Notes: generated from the sequence alone by a model not told the origin. Numbered from the stretch's first letter, positions 28,161 to 36,848 are shown. The stretch: 64,000 nt of DNA from Pseudomonas syringae pv. cilantro (GCF_001293775.1 NZ_LGLN01000032.1:249705-313704), one strand, 5' to 3'. Numbers and translations: made by a program.

Positions 28161-28201
28161 CTGATAAGACTGTAACAATCTTGATAAAGATGACTTATCA
28201 G
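28161..28201. promoter_or_regulatory. inverted repeat in the aprA upstream region
   Basis: CTGATAAG (28161-28168) pairs with CTTATCAG (28194-28201) across 25 bases in the AT-rich sequence about 230-270 bases before aprA. It has no T-run in the aprA direction, so an operator is more likely than a terminator. The rest of 27936-28316 shows no gene. Confidence 0.35.
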
Positions 28202-28316
28202 TCAAAAAAATTTACGCCTTGGGCTGGACTGAATGACAGGATTTGACTGACATGCCAGGGCGGTGAAAAACCGGCATAACGCCAGCACCCCGATTTTTTG
28301 AAAACGCAGAAATGCA

Positions 28317-28342
28317 AAAGCCCCGACAAGTCGGGGCTTTTG
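28317..28342. terminator. bidirectional rho-independent terminator
   Basis: AAAAGCCCCGA pairs with TCGGGGCTTTT around a short loop, giving A-rich and T-rich flanks on either strand. It lies just past the stop of the Bax-inhibitor-1 family gene on the minus strand. Confidence 0.88.
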
Positions 28343-28389
28343 TTTACAGCGAAGCGGCCTGAACGCTCAAGCCGCCGTGATCATATAGA

Positions 28390-29061
28390 TCAGTCGTCGC
28401 GGCTCATGATGCCGAAGATTTGCAGCAGGCTGACGAACAGGTTGTAGATCGATACATACAGGCTGACGGTCGCCATTATGTAGTTACGCTCGCCACCCTG
28501 AATGATCGCGCTGGTCTGGAACAGAATGCAGACCGAAGAGAACAGTACAAAACCTGCGCTGATCGCCAGTTGCAGCCCGCTGATCTGGAAGAACATGCTG
28601 GCCAGCACCGCACCCAGCAGGACGAAGAAACCGGCGGTGATGAAACCGCCCAGGAAACTCATGTCCTTGCGGGTGATCAGCACATAGGCCGACAAGCCAC
28701 CAAAGACCAGTGCGGTCATCGCGAAAGCGGAGCTGACCACTTCAGCGCCGCCAGCCATGCCCAGATAACGGTTGAGGATCGGGCCCAGCAGGAAACCCAT
28801 GAAGCCGGTCAGAGCGAATGTCGAAACCAGACCCCAGGCCGAATCACGCAGCTTGTTGGTCAGGAAGAACAGACCATAGAAGCCGATCAGCACCACGAAG
28901 ATATTCGGGTAGCCAACGCGCATCTGCTGCGCGACAAAGGCCATGACACCGCTGAACGCCAGCGTCAGGGCAAGAAGACCATAAGTATTGCGCAGGACAC
29001 GACTAACCTCGAGCTGGTCGGCCTGCACGCCGGTTTTAAGGCTGTAATCCTGTTCGCGCAT
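28390..29061 (-). CDS. yccA: Bax inhibitor-1 / YccA family membrane protein
   Basis: A 223-residue integral membrane protein with seven hydrophobic segments and the BI-1/UPF0005 patterns NTYGLLALTLAFSGVMAF and GERNYIMATVSLYVSIYNLFVSLLQIFG. In E. coli YccA modulates the FtsH membrane protease; other family members leak calcium. The ATG at 29061 follows AAGGAG; an in-frame extension to 29097 is unlikely. Confidence 0.92.
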   Translation of the reverse strand: MREQDYSLKTGVQADQLEVSRVLRNTYGLLALTLAFSGVMAFVAQQMRVGYPNIFVVLIGFYGLFFLTNKLRDSAWGLVSTFALTGFMGFLLGPILNRYLGMAGGAEVVSSAFAMTALVFGGLSAYVLITRKDMSFLGGFITAGFFVLLGAVLASMFFQISGLQLAISAGFVLFSSVCILFQTSAIIQGGERNYIMATVSLYVSIYNLFVSLLQIFGIMSRDD

Positions 29062-29137
29062 GGCGAAACTCCTTCCTGTTGAAATGTTGAGTTGCAAAGA
29101 TCATAACAGAGGCGCTGCAACTGGCTAGTCACAGAGT

Positions 29138-29165
29138 TTGACAGCTTGTTTCATTCCGGTATTAT
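29138..29165 (+). promoter_or_regulatory. sigma-70 promoter of tRNA-Ser
   Basis: TTGACA (29138-29143), a 16-base spacer, and TATTAT (29160-29165) point at the tRNA, which starts 18 bases later. The GC-rich discriminator GGCGCCCGC after the -10 box is typical of stringently controlled stable RNA promoters. Confidence 0.75.
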
Positions 29166-29182
29166 GGCGCCCGCAACGAAGT

Positions 29183-29270
29183 GGAGGTATGGCCGAGTGG
29201 TTTAAGGCAGCAGTCTTGAAAACTGCCGACTGTAACAGGTCCTAGAGTTCGAATCTCTATGCCTCCGCCA
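29183..29270 (+). tRNA. tRNA-Ser (anticodon TGA)
   Basis: An 88-base class II tRNA with encoded CCA. The acceptor arm pairs GGAGGTA (29183-29189) with TGCCTCC (29260-29266). The anticodon loop is CTTGAAA with anticodon TGA at 29217-29219. A long variable arm and the T-loop TTCGAATC follow. tRNA-Ser genes are frequent integration targets, and accessory genes begin immediately 3' of it here. Confidence 0.97.
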
Positions 29271-29282
29271 TATTTGGTAGCG

Positions 29283-29308
29283 CAAAGCCCTGATTATTCA
29301 GGGCTTTG
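29283..29308 (+). terminator. hairpin terminator after tRNA-Ser
   Basis: CAAAGCCCTGA (29283-29293) pairs perfectly with TCAGGGCTTTG (29298-29308) around TTAT. The T-tract after it is interrupted (TCGTTT), so termination may be partial and read-through into the next operon is possible. No other promoter for that operon is obvious in 29309-29446. Confidence 0.7.
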
Positions 29309-29446
29309 TCGTTTCCGGGGTTTTGGTAAACCCGCTTGAGGAGGCAGAAACCCACCTCGCCAGTTTCCGCCCCTCTTGTCTGTGGCACGCATGCTTGGCC
29401 CCCGCAGACAAAATGTGGATACTGCCGGTTTGCCAGCCGATGAACC

Positions 29447-31984
29447 ATGGAAGAGCCAATGGCACCCAGTCGACCGTCCACCCATTTTGCTGGAGGCACG
29501 CCGCTCCATGCGGACGAGATTCGGCACACTGCCGGGGCTTCTGAAGAATACCTTCCAGCAGCTGTTCAAACACACGCTGTCGATGCAGGGACTGAAAACC
29601 TTGCGACAGGTCGCTTTGCACGCTTCAGTCGAGCTTCGTCCCTGGTAGGCGGTACCCAGCCTTTCCCCATCCCTGTCCGGACGCCTTCTTTCGGCAACAG
29701 TGACTACGCCGGCCTCGCCATAGGGCGCTACGCGCGCTTCAGCAGACCGTCCAGCAACCTGATTGGCGGCACGCAACCTCAGCCAGATGAGGACACGTCA
29801 GTACAGGAATCTGTGCCCGCTGCACCGCAGGCGACCTCCTCCACTCTCAACCTGGAATTCTTTACCGTTCGGCAGGGCTCACCCGAAAGCGGGTCCTTCA
29901 GCATTCCGAAAGCACCTGCTCACACCGGTAAACTCAGATGGCTACGTCCGGGAGAGCCCGTCACTGTCGCCGGCATCACGCTGCCCGACGGCATGGTTTA
30001 CGTCGGCGCTAAAAACCCGCGGTTCAGGCAGTTAGAGCCTTCATTCATTGATACATCCTTGAAAGTAGCGAATTCGCACGTCGATCTTGCCCCCATGCTG
30101 ACGTTCTACTGGTCGACTTACGATGACCTCGATCCAAAGGAACGTCACGGCTACTTACAGTGGCTGGCCGGTGGTCGATGCGATCCCAAGGCAGGTAGCG
30201 GTTATGTCTTCATGTTTTTCCACGGCCTGGAGCGGCGATTGCTCGTGGACACACTCTCTGATGCCGAGGCGCGAGAAGAGAGCACTGCGATCAAGGCTGA
30301 GATAGAGCGTCTGAAAGGACTTTATTACCAGCATGGGTCGTTTTGTAGCCAGGCCTCGAGGCTTCTTGAGCATCTGAACACGACGGTCATTTCAGAGCGA
30401 ATGTACTTGCACGAACCGCCAACGAAATCGGCTGACAGCTATGAAATGCCGATCTTGACGCGCGTGGCGTTGGGCCAGATGGCCAAGGACAAATACCCGT
30501 TGAACAGCGGCTGGGCACTGGCCTGGGCGATGACCGATCCGAACATTTCACTGCGCACCCCGGTCGTCAGGTGCTCGGATCTGTTTCAACGGCTGTTCAA
30601 GGCAGAATATGCCCAACGATTCCCCGATGGTCTGAAAGTACTCAACAACAAAACCAGACTCAGGATTACCTACCGTGCGTCCTCCCCCTACCTTGACATA
30701 CCCCCCATACCTGTAGGTGATCTCCCTGATGTAAGCGTGACGTCAGGCATTCGCAAAAAACTGCAGCTCATCGTTGAGGAATGCGCCGGGCTGCTCACCC
30801 CATTCAGCCGTTATGTGGGCCGAAACGTCGACAACCCTGACAAATACGAGGCTCTGGAGGGCTTGCTTCTGCTGCCGCCATTCCTGTGGCCTGAATACGC
30901 GAAGCGCGAGCTGGAAAAACTGCAATCGGACGTCAGCTCTGACGCAATTGCGATGCCGTTCAGCGAGCTGGCGCAACGCTTCAAGTCCGACGGCGCTCTG
31001 CCGCGCAATCAGATAACCGCACTGGCAAGAATTCTGGAGGGCCTGAACATCGGCATGGAGCCCGACGTACTGGCTGGCGGCCGCGCGAAAGCAGATGAGC
31101 ACGTCGTGCTGTTTGAAACGGAGCCTGATGAACCGGCCCTGCGCGCAACAACAGACTACAGCGTTGCGTTGACCACGTTGGATATCGCCGCTTCAGTAGC
31201 AGCGTCGGGAGAAGCAAATCAGGGACAGAGCGCGCTGCTCGGCCAGCATATCGATTCGTGGACGCATTTTTCCGTCACACATCGAAAACGTCTCAAGGCG
31301 TACCAGTTACTCCAACGATTGCAGCCGCCAACACTTTCAAGTCTCAAAAAGAAGATTGCTGCACTGCAGCAAGATGAAAAGCGCACTATCGGCTATTTTC
31401 TCGCTCAGCTTGCCCAGGCTGATGGAACCGTCACCCCTCAGCAGGTCAAGCTGCTTGAGCGCGCCTACAAAGCCCTGCAACTCGATACGACTTCGCTGTA
31501 CAGCGATCTGCATGGTGCTGCGGCCAGCGTGTCTGGCGGAATGATCTCTGCACGCCGATCTTTACCTGCTTCAACCGGAGCCGACGGCAAAAAACAGGGC
31601 TCAGGAATCGTTCTGGACATGCACAAAATCGCACAGTTGCAGCGCGAAACCGCAGCGGCGTCAGCACTTCTGGCCAATGTTTTCAAGGGCGATCAGGAAG
31701 ACGAACAGGTCACTGCAGAAGATAGCGCGCAAAATGCCTCCGATGCCGAGACGCATCTCTACGGCCTCGATACCGAACACTCGGCATTTCTCCGCCTGCT
31801 GGTATCGCGTAACGAATGGACTCGACAAGCGCTGGAAAATGCAACTGCCACCATGGACCTGATGCTCGATGGTGCACTGGAGCAGATCAACGATATGGCA
31901 TTCGAGCTGTTCGACATGCCGGTTTCCGAGGGCGATGACCCGATCGAAATCAACCCCGACATTTGGAGCGAGCTAACGCTATGA
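29447..31984 (+). CDS. TerB_N-TerB-TerB_C domain protein, first gene of a BrxD/BrxHI-type module
   Basis: An 845-residue protein. The N-terminal 115 residues look disordered and hold a repeated motif: GRFARFSRASSLVGGTQP (55-72), GRYARFSRPSSNLIGGTQP (93-111) and a partial copy SRPSTHFAGGTP (8-19). TerB_N follows (about 160-370, LRPGEPVTVAGITLPDGMVY). A TerB domain is at about 640-690 (GYFLAQLAQADGTVTPQQ). TerB_C forms the end (ALENATATMDLMLDGALEQI, DDPIEINPDIW). TerB domains bind metals in tellurite-resistance proteins; TerB_N/TerB_C proteins are associated with DNA-processing and defence genes. An in-frame TGA at 29441 sets the start. ATGA overlap with the next gene shows coupling. Confidence 0.85.
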   Translation: MEEPMAPSRPSTHFAGGTPLHADEIRHTAGASEEYLPAAVQTHAVDAGTENLATGRFARFSRASSLVGGTQPFPIPVRTPSFGNSDYAGLAIGRYARFSRPSSNLIGGTQPQPDEDTSVQESVPAAPQATSSTLNLEFFTVRQGSPESGSFSIPKAPAHTGKLRWLRPGEPVTVAGITLPDGMVYVGAKNPRFRQLEPSFIDTSLKVANSHVDLAPMLTFYWSTYDDLDPKERHGYLQWLAGGRCDPKAGSGYVFMFFHGLERRLLVDTLSDAEAREESTAIKAEIERLKGLYYQHGSFCSQASRLLEHLNTTVISERMYLHEPPTKSADSYEMPILTRVALGQMAKDKYPLNSGWALAWAMTDPNISLRTPVVRCSDLFQRLFKAEYAQRFPDGLKVLNNKTRLRITYRASSPYLDIPPIPVGDLPDVSVTSGIRKKLQLIVEECAGLLTPFSRYVGRNVDNPDKYEALEGLLLLPPFLWPEYAKRELEKLQSDVSSDAIAMPFSELAQRFKSDGALPRNQITALARILEGLNIGMEPDVLAGGRAKADEHVVLFETEPDEPALRATTDYSVALTTLDIAASVAASGEANQGQSALLGQHIDSWTHFSVTHRKRLKAYQLLQRLQPPTLSSLKKKIAALQQDEKRTIGYFLAQLAQADGTVTPQQVKLLERAYKALQLDTTSLYSDLHGAAASVSGGMISARRSLPASTGADGKKQGSGIVLDMHKIAQLQRETAAASALLANVFKGDQEDEQVTAEDSAQNASDAETHLYGLDTEHSAFLRLLVSRNEWTRQALENATATMDLMLDGALEQINDMAFELFDMPVSEGDDPIEINPDIWSELTL

Positions 31985-33276
31985 GTACGATACGAGCCAA
32001 GGATCGCGATGCGGTCATTCAGTCACTGCGCGCCGGAGTTGTTCCTCGTGTCGGACAGCACCTGATACAGGTAGGCCGCGTCGGTGAACTGGCCGCCCTT
32101 ATAAAAGATGTCGACCGCCTGGTCGAAGGTGGTTCAGCGTTTCGTGTCGTAATTGGCGAGTATGGCGCAGGCAAGACATTCTTCCTCAATCTGGTCAGAG
32201 GCATTGCGATGGAACGCAAGCTGGTCACCATGCATGCCGATCTCAACCCCGACCGGCGTTTGCACGCTTCAGGCGGCCAGGCGCGCTCGCTTTACGCCGA
32301 GCTTGCCAAGAACATGTCTACACGTACCAAACCGGATGGCGGTGCGCTTCAGGGCATTGTCGAAAAATTCATTTCCCAGGCAAAAACCGAGGCCAGGAGC
32401 AAGGGCATCGACAGCGAGACGGTGATTCGCCAATACCTCGCCGAACTGACCGAAATGGTCAATGGTTATGATTTCGCAGAAGTCATTGCCGCCTACTGCC
32501 GTGGCTTTGATGAAGGCAACGAAAAGCTCAAAGCTGATGCCATTCGCTGGCTGCGAGGTGAGTTCACCACCAAAACCGATGCGCGGGCGGCCTTGGGAGT
32601 AAGAAGCTGCGTGGATGACGCCTCTGTGTACGATCAACTCAAACTGCTTTCCCGCTTTGTGCGGCTGGCAGGCTTCGGCGGGCTGATGGTGTGCCTGGAC
32701 GAACTGGTCAACCTGTACAAACTTGCCAATACCCAGGCGCGCAATGCGAACTACGAACAGATCCTGCGCATCCTCAATGATTCTCTGCAAGGATCGACGG
32801 ACGGACTGGGTTTTGTTCTGGGCGGTACGCCGGAATTTCTGATGGACACGCGCCGAGGCTTGTACAGCTACCCTGCCCTGCAGTCCAGGCTGGCAGAAAA
32901 CACCTTTGCCAAGACCGGTTATGTCGACCTTTCTGGCCCGGTCATCCGTCTGACCAGCCTTACTCCCGAGGACTTCTACGTCCTCCTGCAGAACCTGCGC
33001 AACGTTTATGCCTACGGCGATCCGGAAAAATACCTGCTCCCGGATGAAGCGATCCCCGTCTTTATCGAGCACTGTGGCCAGCGGCTGGGAGAGGCTTACT
33101 TCCGTACGCCCCGGACCACCATTACTGCTTTTATCAACCTGCTGGCGGTACTGGAACAAAATCCGGGCGCAGACTGGAGAGCACTTCTGGGCGCTGTGGA
33201 GATTGCCAGAGACGACGGCGGCCAGAACGATCTGAACGTAGAGGCCGACGATGAACTCACCAGTTTCAAGCTCTGA
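31981..33276 (+). CDS. brxD: BrxD-like P-loop ATPase (DUF2791)
   Basis: A 431-residue ATP-binding protein of the BREX BrxD family. Walker A is GEYGAGKT (59-66), and the Walker B segment GLMVCLDELVNL lies near 240. The N-terminus (AVIQSLRAGVVPRVG) and the end (RTPRTTITAFINLL) fit DUF2791. In BREX type 2 (Pgl) loci BrxD accompanies the helicase BrxHI; its exact role is unknown, and ATP-driven work on DNA or regulation of partners is assumed. Here it sits between a TerB-family gene and the helicase, overlapping both (ATGA, and 26 bases), without other BREX genes. Confidence 0.85.
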   Translation: MSTIRAKDRDAVIQSLRAGVVPRVGQHLIQVGRVGELAALIKDVDRLVEGGSAFRVVIGEYGAGKTFFLNLVRGIAMERKLVTMHADLNPDRRLHASGGQARSLYAELAKNMSTRTKPDGGALQGIVEKFISQAKTEARSKGIDSETVIRQYLAELTEMVNGYDFAEVIAAYCRGFDEGNEKLKADAIRWLRGEFTTKTDARAALGVRSCVDDASVYDQLKLLSRFVRLAGFGGLMVCLDELVNLYKLANTQARNANYEQILRILNDSLQGSTDGLGFVLGGTPEFLMDTRRGLYSYPALQSRLAENTFAKTGYVDLSGPVIRLTSLTPEDFYVLLQNLRNVYAYGDPEKYLLPDEAIPVFIEHCGQRLGEAYFRTPRTTITAFINLLAVLEQNPGADWRALLGAVEIARDDGGQNDLNVEADDELTSFKL

Positions 33277-35509
33277 CTCATCGGCGTTCGAACAGCTTCA
33301 CCCCGATGTACAGCAATGGGTGTGGTCCCAAGGCTGGACCTCGCTCAGGGATGCTCAGGAATGGGCTATCCCTGCCTTGATCGAGGCTGATCGTGACGTG
33401 ATCATCGCGGCGTCAACGGCAGCAGGCAAAACCGAAGCGGCTTTTCTGCCCATTCTGACCAACCTGCTCAACAGCGCGGATCCGCCTGGCGCGGTGCTTT
33501 ACATCAGCCCGCTGAAGGCCCTGATCAATGACCAGTGGGACAGATTGACGCGCCTGTGCGAGCGCCTTGAAATTCCGGTCGTCGGCTGGCATGGCGATGT
33601 ATCAGCAAGCAAAAAGCATAAGTTTCTTAAATCGCCCAGCGGCATTCTGCTCATTACCCCAGAGTCGCTGGAAGCCTTGTTCGTCAACCGCGGCTCGGCT
33701 CTGGCGGGTCTTTTTCAAAACCTTCGTTACGTCGTGATCGACGAATTGCATGCCTTCATCGGCAGTGAACGCGGCAAGCAACTGCAATCGCTGATGCACC
33801 GGGTCGAGAGCGTTGCCAACAGGAAACTTCCGCGTGTAGGCCTGTCCGCGACCTTGGGGGAGATGGCGCTCGCACGCGAGTTTCTGCGTCCGGGACAAGC
33901 CCGGCGCATGGACGAAATCATTTCTCGAGCATCGGGCCAGGACCTCCAGGTTCAAGTGCGCGGCTACACGATGCTGCCGCTGAAAAAGCTCGTTGCGGAC
34001 AAACAGACATCCATAACAAAGGACGACGATGACGAAGAAGAAGACGCATCCGGGACCAGACACGCTATCGCGGCACATCTGTACAGGGTTTTGCGCGGCA
34101 GCAACAACCTGATTTTCCCCAACAGCCGCGACCAAGTGGAGTGGTACGCCGACAGACTGCGCCGTTTGTGTGAAAACGATGGTCTGCCCAATGAATTTCT
34201 ACCACACCACGGAAGCCTGTCCAGGGACTTGCGTGAAGACACAGAGCGAGCATTGAAAGCGGGCACCCCGCCCGCCTCTGCTGTCTGCACCACCACCCTT
34301 GAGTTGGGTATCGATATCGGCAATATCAAAGCCGTTGCGCAGATCGGACCGCCTCCATCGGTAGCCAGCCTGCGTCAGCGATTGGGCCGATCAGGGCGCC
34401 GTGAGGGAGAGCCCGCAACACTGCGCGCCTATTGCCAGGAAAAAACCCTGACACCTGAATCAGGCCTCTCGGATCAACTCCGGCAAAATCTCGTACAGAC
34501 AATCGCCATGATCCGGTTGTTGATCGAAAAATGGTTTGAGCCACCCAGAGCGAACGACCTGCACGCCTCGACGCTGGTGCAGCAGTGCTTGTCGATGATC
34601 GCTCAGCAAGGCGGCGCCAGTGCAACAGAGCTGTGGAGTAGCCTGGTCGCAAGCGGGACATTTGCAGCCATCAGCAAAGCCGACTTTATGACCCTCCTCA
34701 AGACTTTGGGTGAAAAGAAACTGATCGTTCAGGACAGTTCGGGCCTGCTGCTGCCGGGTGAAATTGGCGAGAAGCTGGTCAATCACTATGAGTTTTACAG
34801 CGCATTTACCACCGATGAAGAGTTCAGGCTGGTCCGGGATGGCAAACCGCTCGGGTCCGTTCCTGTCAGCCGCCCGCTGACCATGGGCCAACGCATCATA
34901 TTCGGCGGCCGACGCTGGCAGGTACTGGATGTAGACCTGGAAAAGAAAGTCATTGTCGTCATGCCTGCACGTGGCGGCGAGCCGCCCGTATTCGATGGGC
35001 TCGGGGCCAAGATTCATGACCGCGTACGGCAAGAGATGCGCGCCGTACTGACAGAGAGCGATCCCTGCCCGTTCATTGATGCCAGTGCGCAAGCCCTGCT
35101 CGGAGAAGCACGTCAGACATTTCACAGGCTGGGGCTGGCAGACCAGTATCTGACCGGCTCGGTCTCAAGCAGCTACCTGCTGACCTGGGCCGGGGACTAC
35201 ACCAATGACGCGCTTTGCCTTTTGCTCAACCAGTCCGGGGTGATGTGCACAGGTTCGGGACTGGTTCTGGAAATAAGCGCATCACGGGAAAGCGCTTTAG
35301 CGGCGCTGGGCAGGATTGCCGAGCTGGACGCCAACGACGTCGAGCCGCTTTTGAACGATGTAAAGAACCTGATCCGGGAGAAGTGGGATTGGGCCCTGCC
35401 AAAATCGCTGCTGATCAAGTCGTTCGCTTCCAGCCAGCTGGATATCCCGAACGCCGTTGCGCTTGCAAAGGCCCTGATTATTGCCGAGGCCGATCAGAGC
35501 AGCTCCTGA
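33251..35509 (+). CDS. brxHI: Lhr-like DEAD/DEAH helicase, BrxHI type
   Basis: A 752-residue superfamily 2 helicase. Motifs in order: Q-like LRDAQEWAIPAL, Walker A ASTAAGKTEAA (about 54-64), ISPLKALINDQ (Ia), DELHAF (II), GLSATLG (III), TTLELGIDIG (V) and QRLGRSGRR (VI). The C-terminal 300 residues are a winged-helix and Lhr-type extension. A very acidic patch, KDDDDEEEDASG, lies between the RecA domains near 255. Pairing with BrxD is characteristic of BREX/Pgl islands. GAGG precedes the ATG inside the brxD end. Length is about half that of E. coli Lhr, which fits the short BrxHI form. Confidence 0.88.
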   Translation: MNSPVSSSDSSAFEQLHPDVQQWVWSQGWTSLRDAQEWAIPALIEADRDVIIAASTAAGKTEAAFLPILTNLLNSADPPGAVLYISPLKALINDQWDRLTRLCERLEIPVVGWHGDVSASKKHKFLKSPSGILLITPESLEALFVNRGSALAGLFQNLRYVVIDELHAFIGSERGKQLQSLMHRVESVANRKLPRVGLSATLGEMALAREFLRPGQARRMDEIISRASGQDLQVQVRGYTMLPLKKLVADKQTSITKDDDDEEEDASGTRHAIAAHLYRVLRGSNNLIFPNSRDQVEWYADRLRRLCENDGLPNEFLPHHGSLSRDLREDTERALKAGTPPASAVCTTTLELGIDIGNIKAVAQIGPPPSVASLRQRLGRSGRREGEPATLRAYCQEKTLTPESGLSDQLRQNLVQTIAMIRLLIEKWFEPPRANDLHASTLVQQCLSMIAQQGGASATELWSSLVASGTFAAISKADFMTLLKTLGEKKLIVQDSSGLLLPGEIGEKLVNHYEFYSAFTTDEEFRLVRDGKPLGSVPVSRPLTMGQRIIFGGRRWQVLDVDLEKKVIVVMPARGGEPPVFDGLGAKIHDRVRQEMRAVLTESDPCPFIDASAQALLGEARQTFHRLGLADQYLTGSVSSSYLLTWAGDYTNDALCLLLNQSGVMCTGSGLVLEISASRESALAALGRIAELDANDVEPLLNDVKNLIREKWDWALPKSLLIKSFASSQLDIPNAVALAKALIIAEADQSSS

Positions 35510-35587
35510 TAATCGCCGCACTCCCTGCCCGCCTCACGCGGCCTGATATATTGATGCGCATCCCGCATCAATAGAACTGACTGCCCT

Positions 35588-36214
35588 ATGCCCATCAACT
35601 TCGATCTAAACGACCTTCAGGCCTTTCGGGCCGTGGTTGAGACCGGCAGCTTTCGCAAGGCCGCCGACACTGTGCAGATTACGCAGCTTGCGCTCAGCCG
35701 GCGTATAGAAAAGCTGGAGTCGGCGCTGAATGTGAAGCTGTTCGAGCGCACCACGCGCAAGGTCAGTGTCAGTCGGGAAGAGATGTACCGCCACGACTAC
35801 ATCTCCCTGGATATCACCTCCGGCAACAGACTGGTGCTGGACAAGGCGCTGGCGCCCACGCGCCCGCCCAGGGACAGCATCTGCGAAACGCGGCATGTCA
35901 CGACCATGATCGGCCTTGTAGAAGCCGGGCTTGGGGTGGCAGCGGTGCCCTCGATTGCCATGCCGATCACCTCCCACCCGTTTCTGGTGAGCGTGCCATT
36001 GGTTGCCCCTGAGGTGATCCGCAACGTCGGCTTGATCAAGCGCCGCGGGCGAACGCTGACACCAGCGCTGCTGCTGAATGCCGAGCTTTTTGAACAGTTC
36101 GTTCTCGATGTACATGCCACGGGCGCTGTCGGAATAAGCGACCGCTCTAGCGTTGAGCAGCGTGTCGATATGGCCGGACTAAACCCGCCAAAAACGGCTG
36201 TTGCCAGGCTGTAG
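35588..36214 (+). pseudogene. LysR-type regulator with internal deletion
   Basis: A 208-codon frame that begins as a complete LysR helix-turn-helix (DLQAFRAVVETGSFRKAAD, LALSRRIEKLESALNV, FERTTRKVSVS). It then jumps at about residue 62 to the second half of the effector domain (CETRHVTTMIGLVEAGLGVAAVPS). About 100 residues, the linker and first effector lobe, are absent, while the frame stays open. It could still bind DNA but should not sense a ligand. It lies between the helicase and the tus operon, at the edge of the probable insertion. The gap 36215-36454 shows no gene. Confidence 0.75.
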
Positions 36215-36454
36215 ACCAAGGCACGAGAAGGACAACGTTATAAGAGTGCTTGTCAGCGCTTATCAAGGAGTCTGCCGGACACACTTTGAAACGGTAAGTG
36301 CTATATTTTCATGTATTGATGTTCGCTCGTTATCAATCAAGCGACGAGACAGGATGTTTGCCGCACCGTGAAGTGATCAGCGCTCCTTCGCCAGACTCAC
36401 ACACCCGCCCCTGAATTCTTTATCATTGCGCATGTTTTGTTGGCAGAGCCGATC

Positions 36455-36847
36455 ATGAAATTCGCCATCTCGCTTTTTTCCGCCGCTCATGCGCCCTCCT
36501 CGCGGCGTGCGCTGCTGTTCGCCAAGGCGGTGCTCGCAGGCGGTCATGAAATCGTCCGTCTGTTCTTTTATCAGGACGGAGTGCACAGCGCGTCGGCCAA
36601 CGTCGTGACGCCTCAGGACGAGCAGGATCTGGCGCTGCAATGGCGCGACTTCATCGTCGAGCACAACCTGGACGGCGTGGTGTGCATTGCCGCTGCGTTG
36701 CGCCGTGGCGTGCTGAATGCTCAGGAAGCCGAGCGCTATCAGCGGCCAGCGGCAAATCTGCTTGAGCCGTGGGAACTGTCCGGGCTGGGTCAGTTGCATG
36801 ACGCCGTGCAATCCGCTGATCGCCTGATCTGCTTTGGAGGGCCGTGA
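36455..36847 (+). CDS. tusD: sulfurtransferase complex subunit TusD
   Basis: A 130-residue DsrE-family protein. TusBCD relays sulfur from TusA to TusE during 2-thiouridine synthesis at tRNA position 34. The active Cys is in DGVVCIAAALRRGV (about residue 77). First gene of tusD-C-B-E. The ATG at 36455 starts the fold (MKFAISLFSAAH); MnmA, which completes the thiolation, is encoded at 58.7 kb in the same window. Confidence 0.93.
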   Translation: MKFAISLFSAAHAPSSRRALLFAKAVLAGGHEIVRLFFYQDGVHSASANVVTPQDEQDLALQWRDFIVEHNLDGVVCIAAALRRGVLNAQEAERYQRPAANLLEPWELSGLGQLHDAVQSADRLICFGGP

Positions 36848-36848
36848 A

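Noticed and set aside
29376..29648. 90-residue frame before and over the TerB-family gene
   Set aside because: Overlaps the TerB-family frame and lacks a ribosome site; only a weak resemblance to the repeat motif was noted.
29271..36454. Complete BREX locus
   Set aside because: Only BrxD-like and BrxHI-like proteins are present; no PglX, PglZ, BrxC/PglY, PglW, BrxA or BrxB is encoded in the window.
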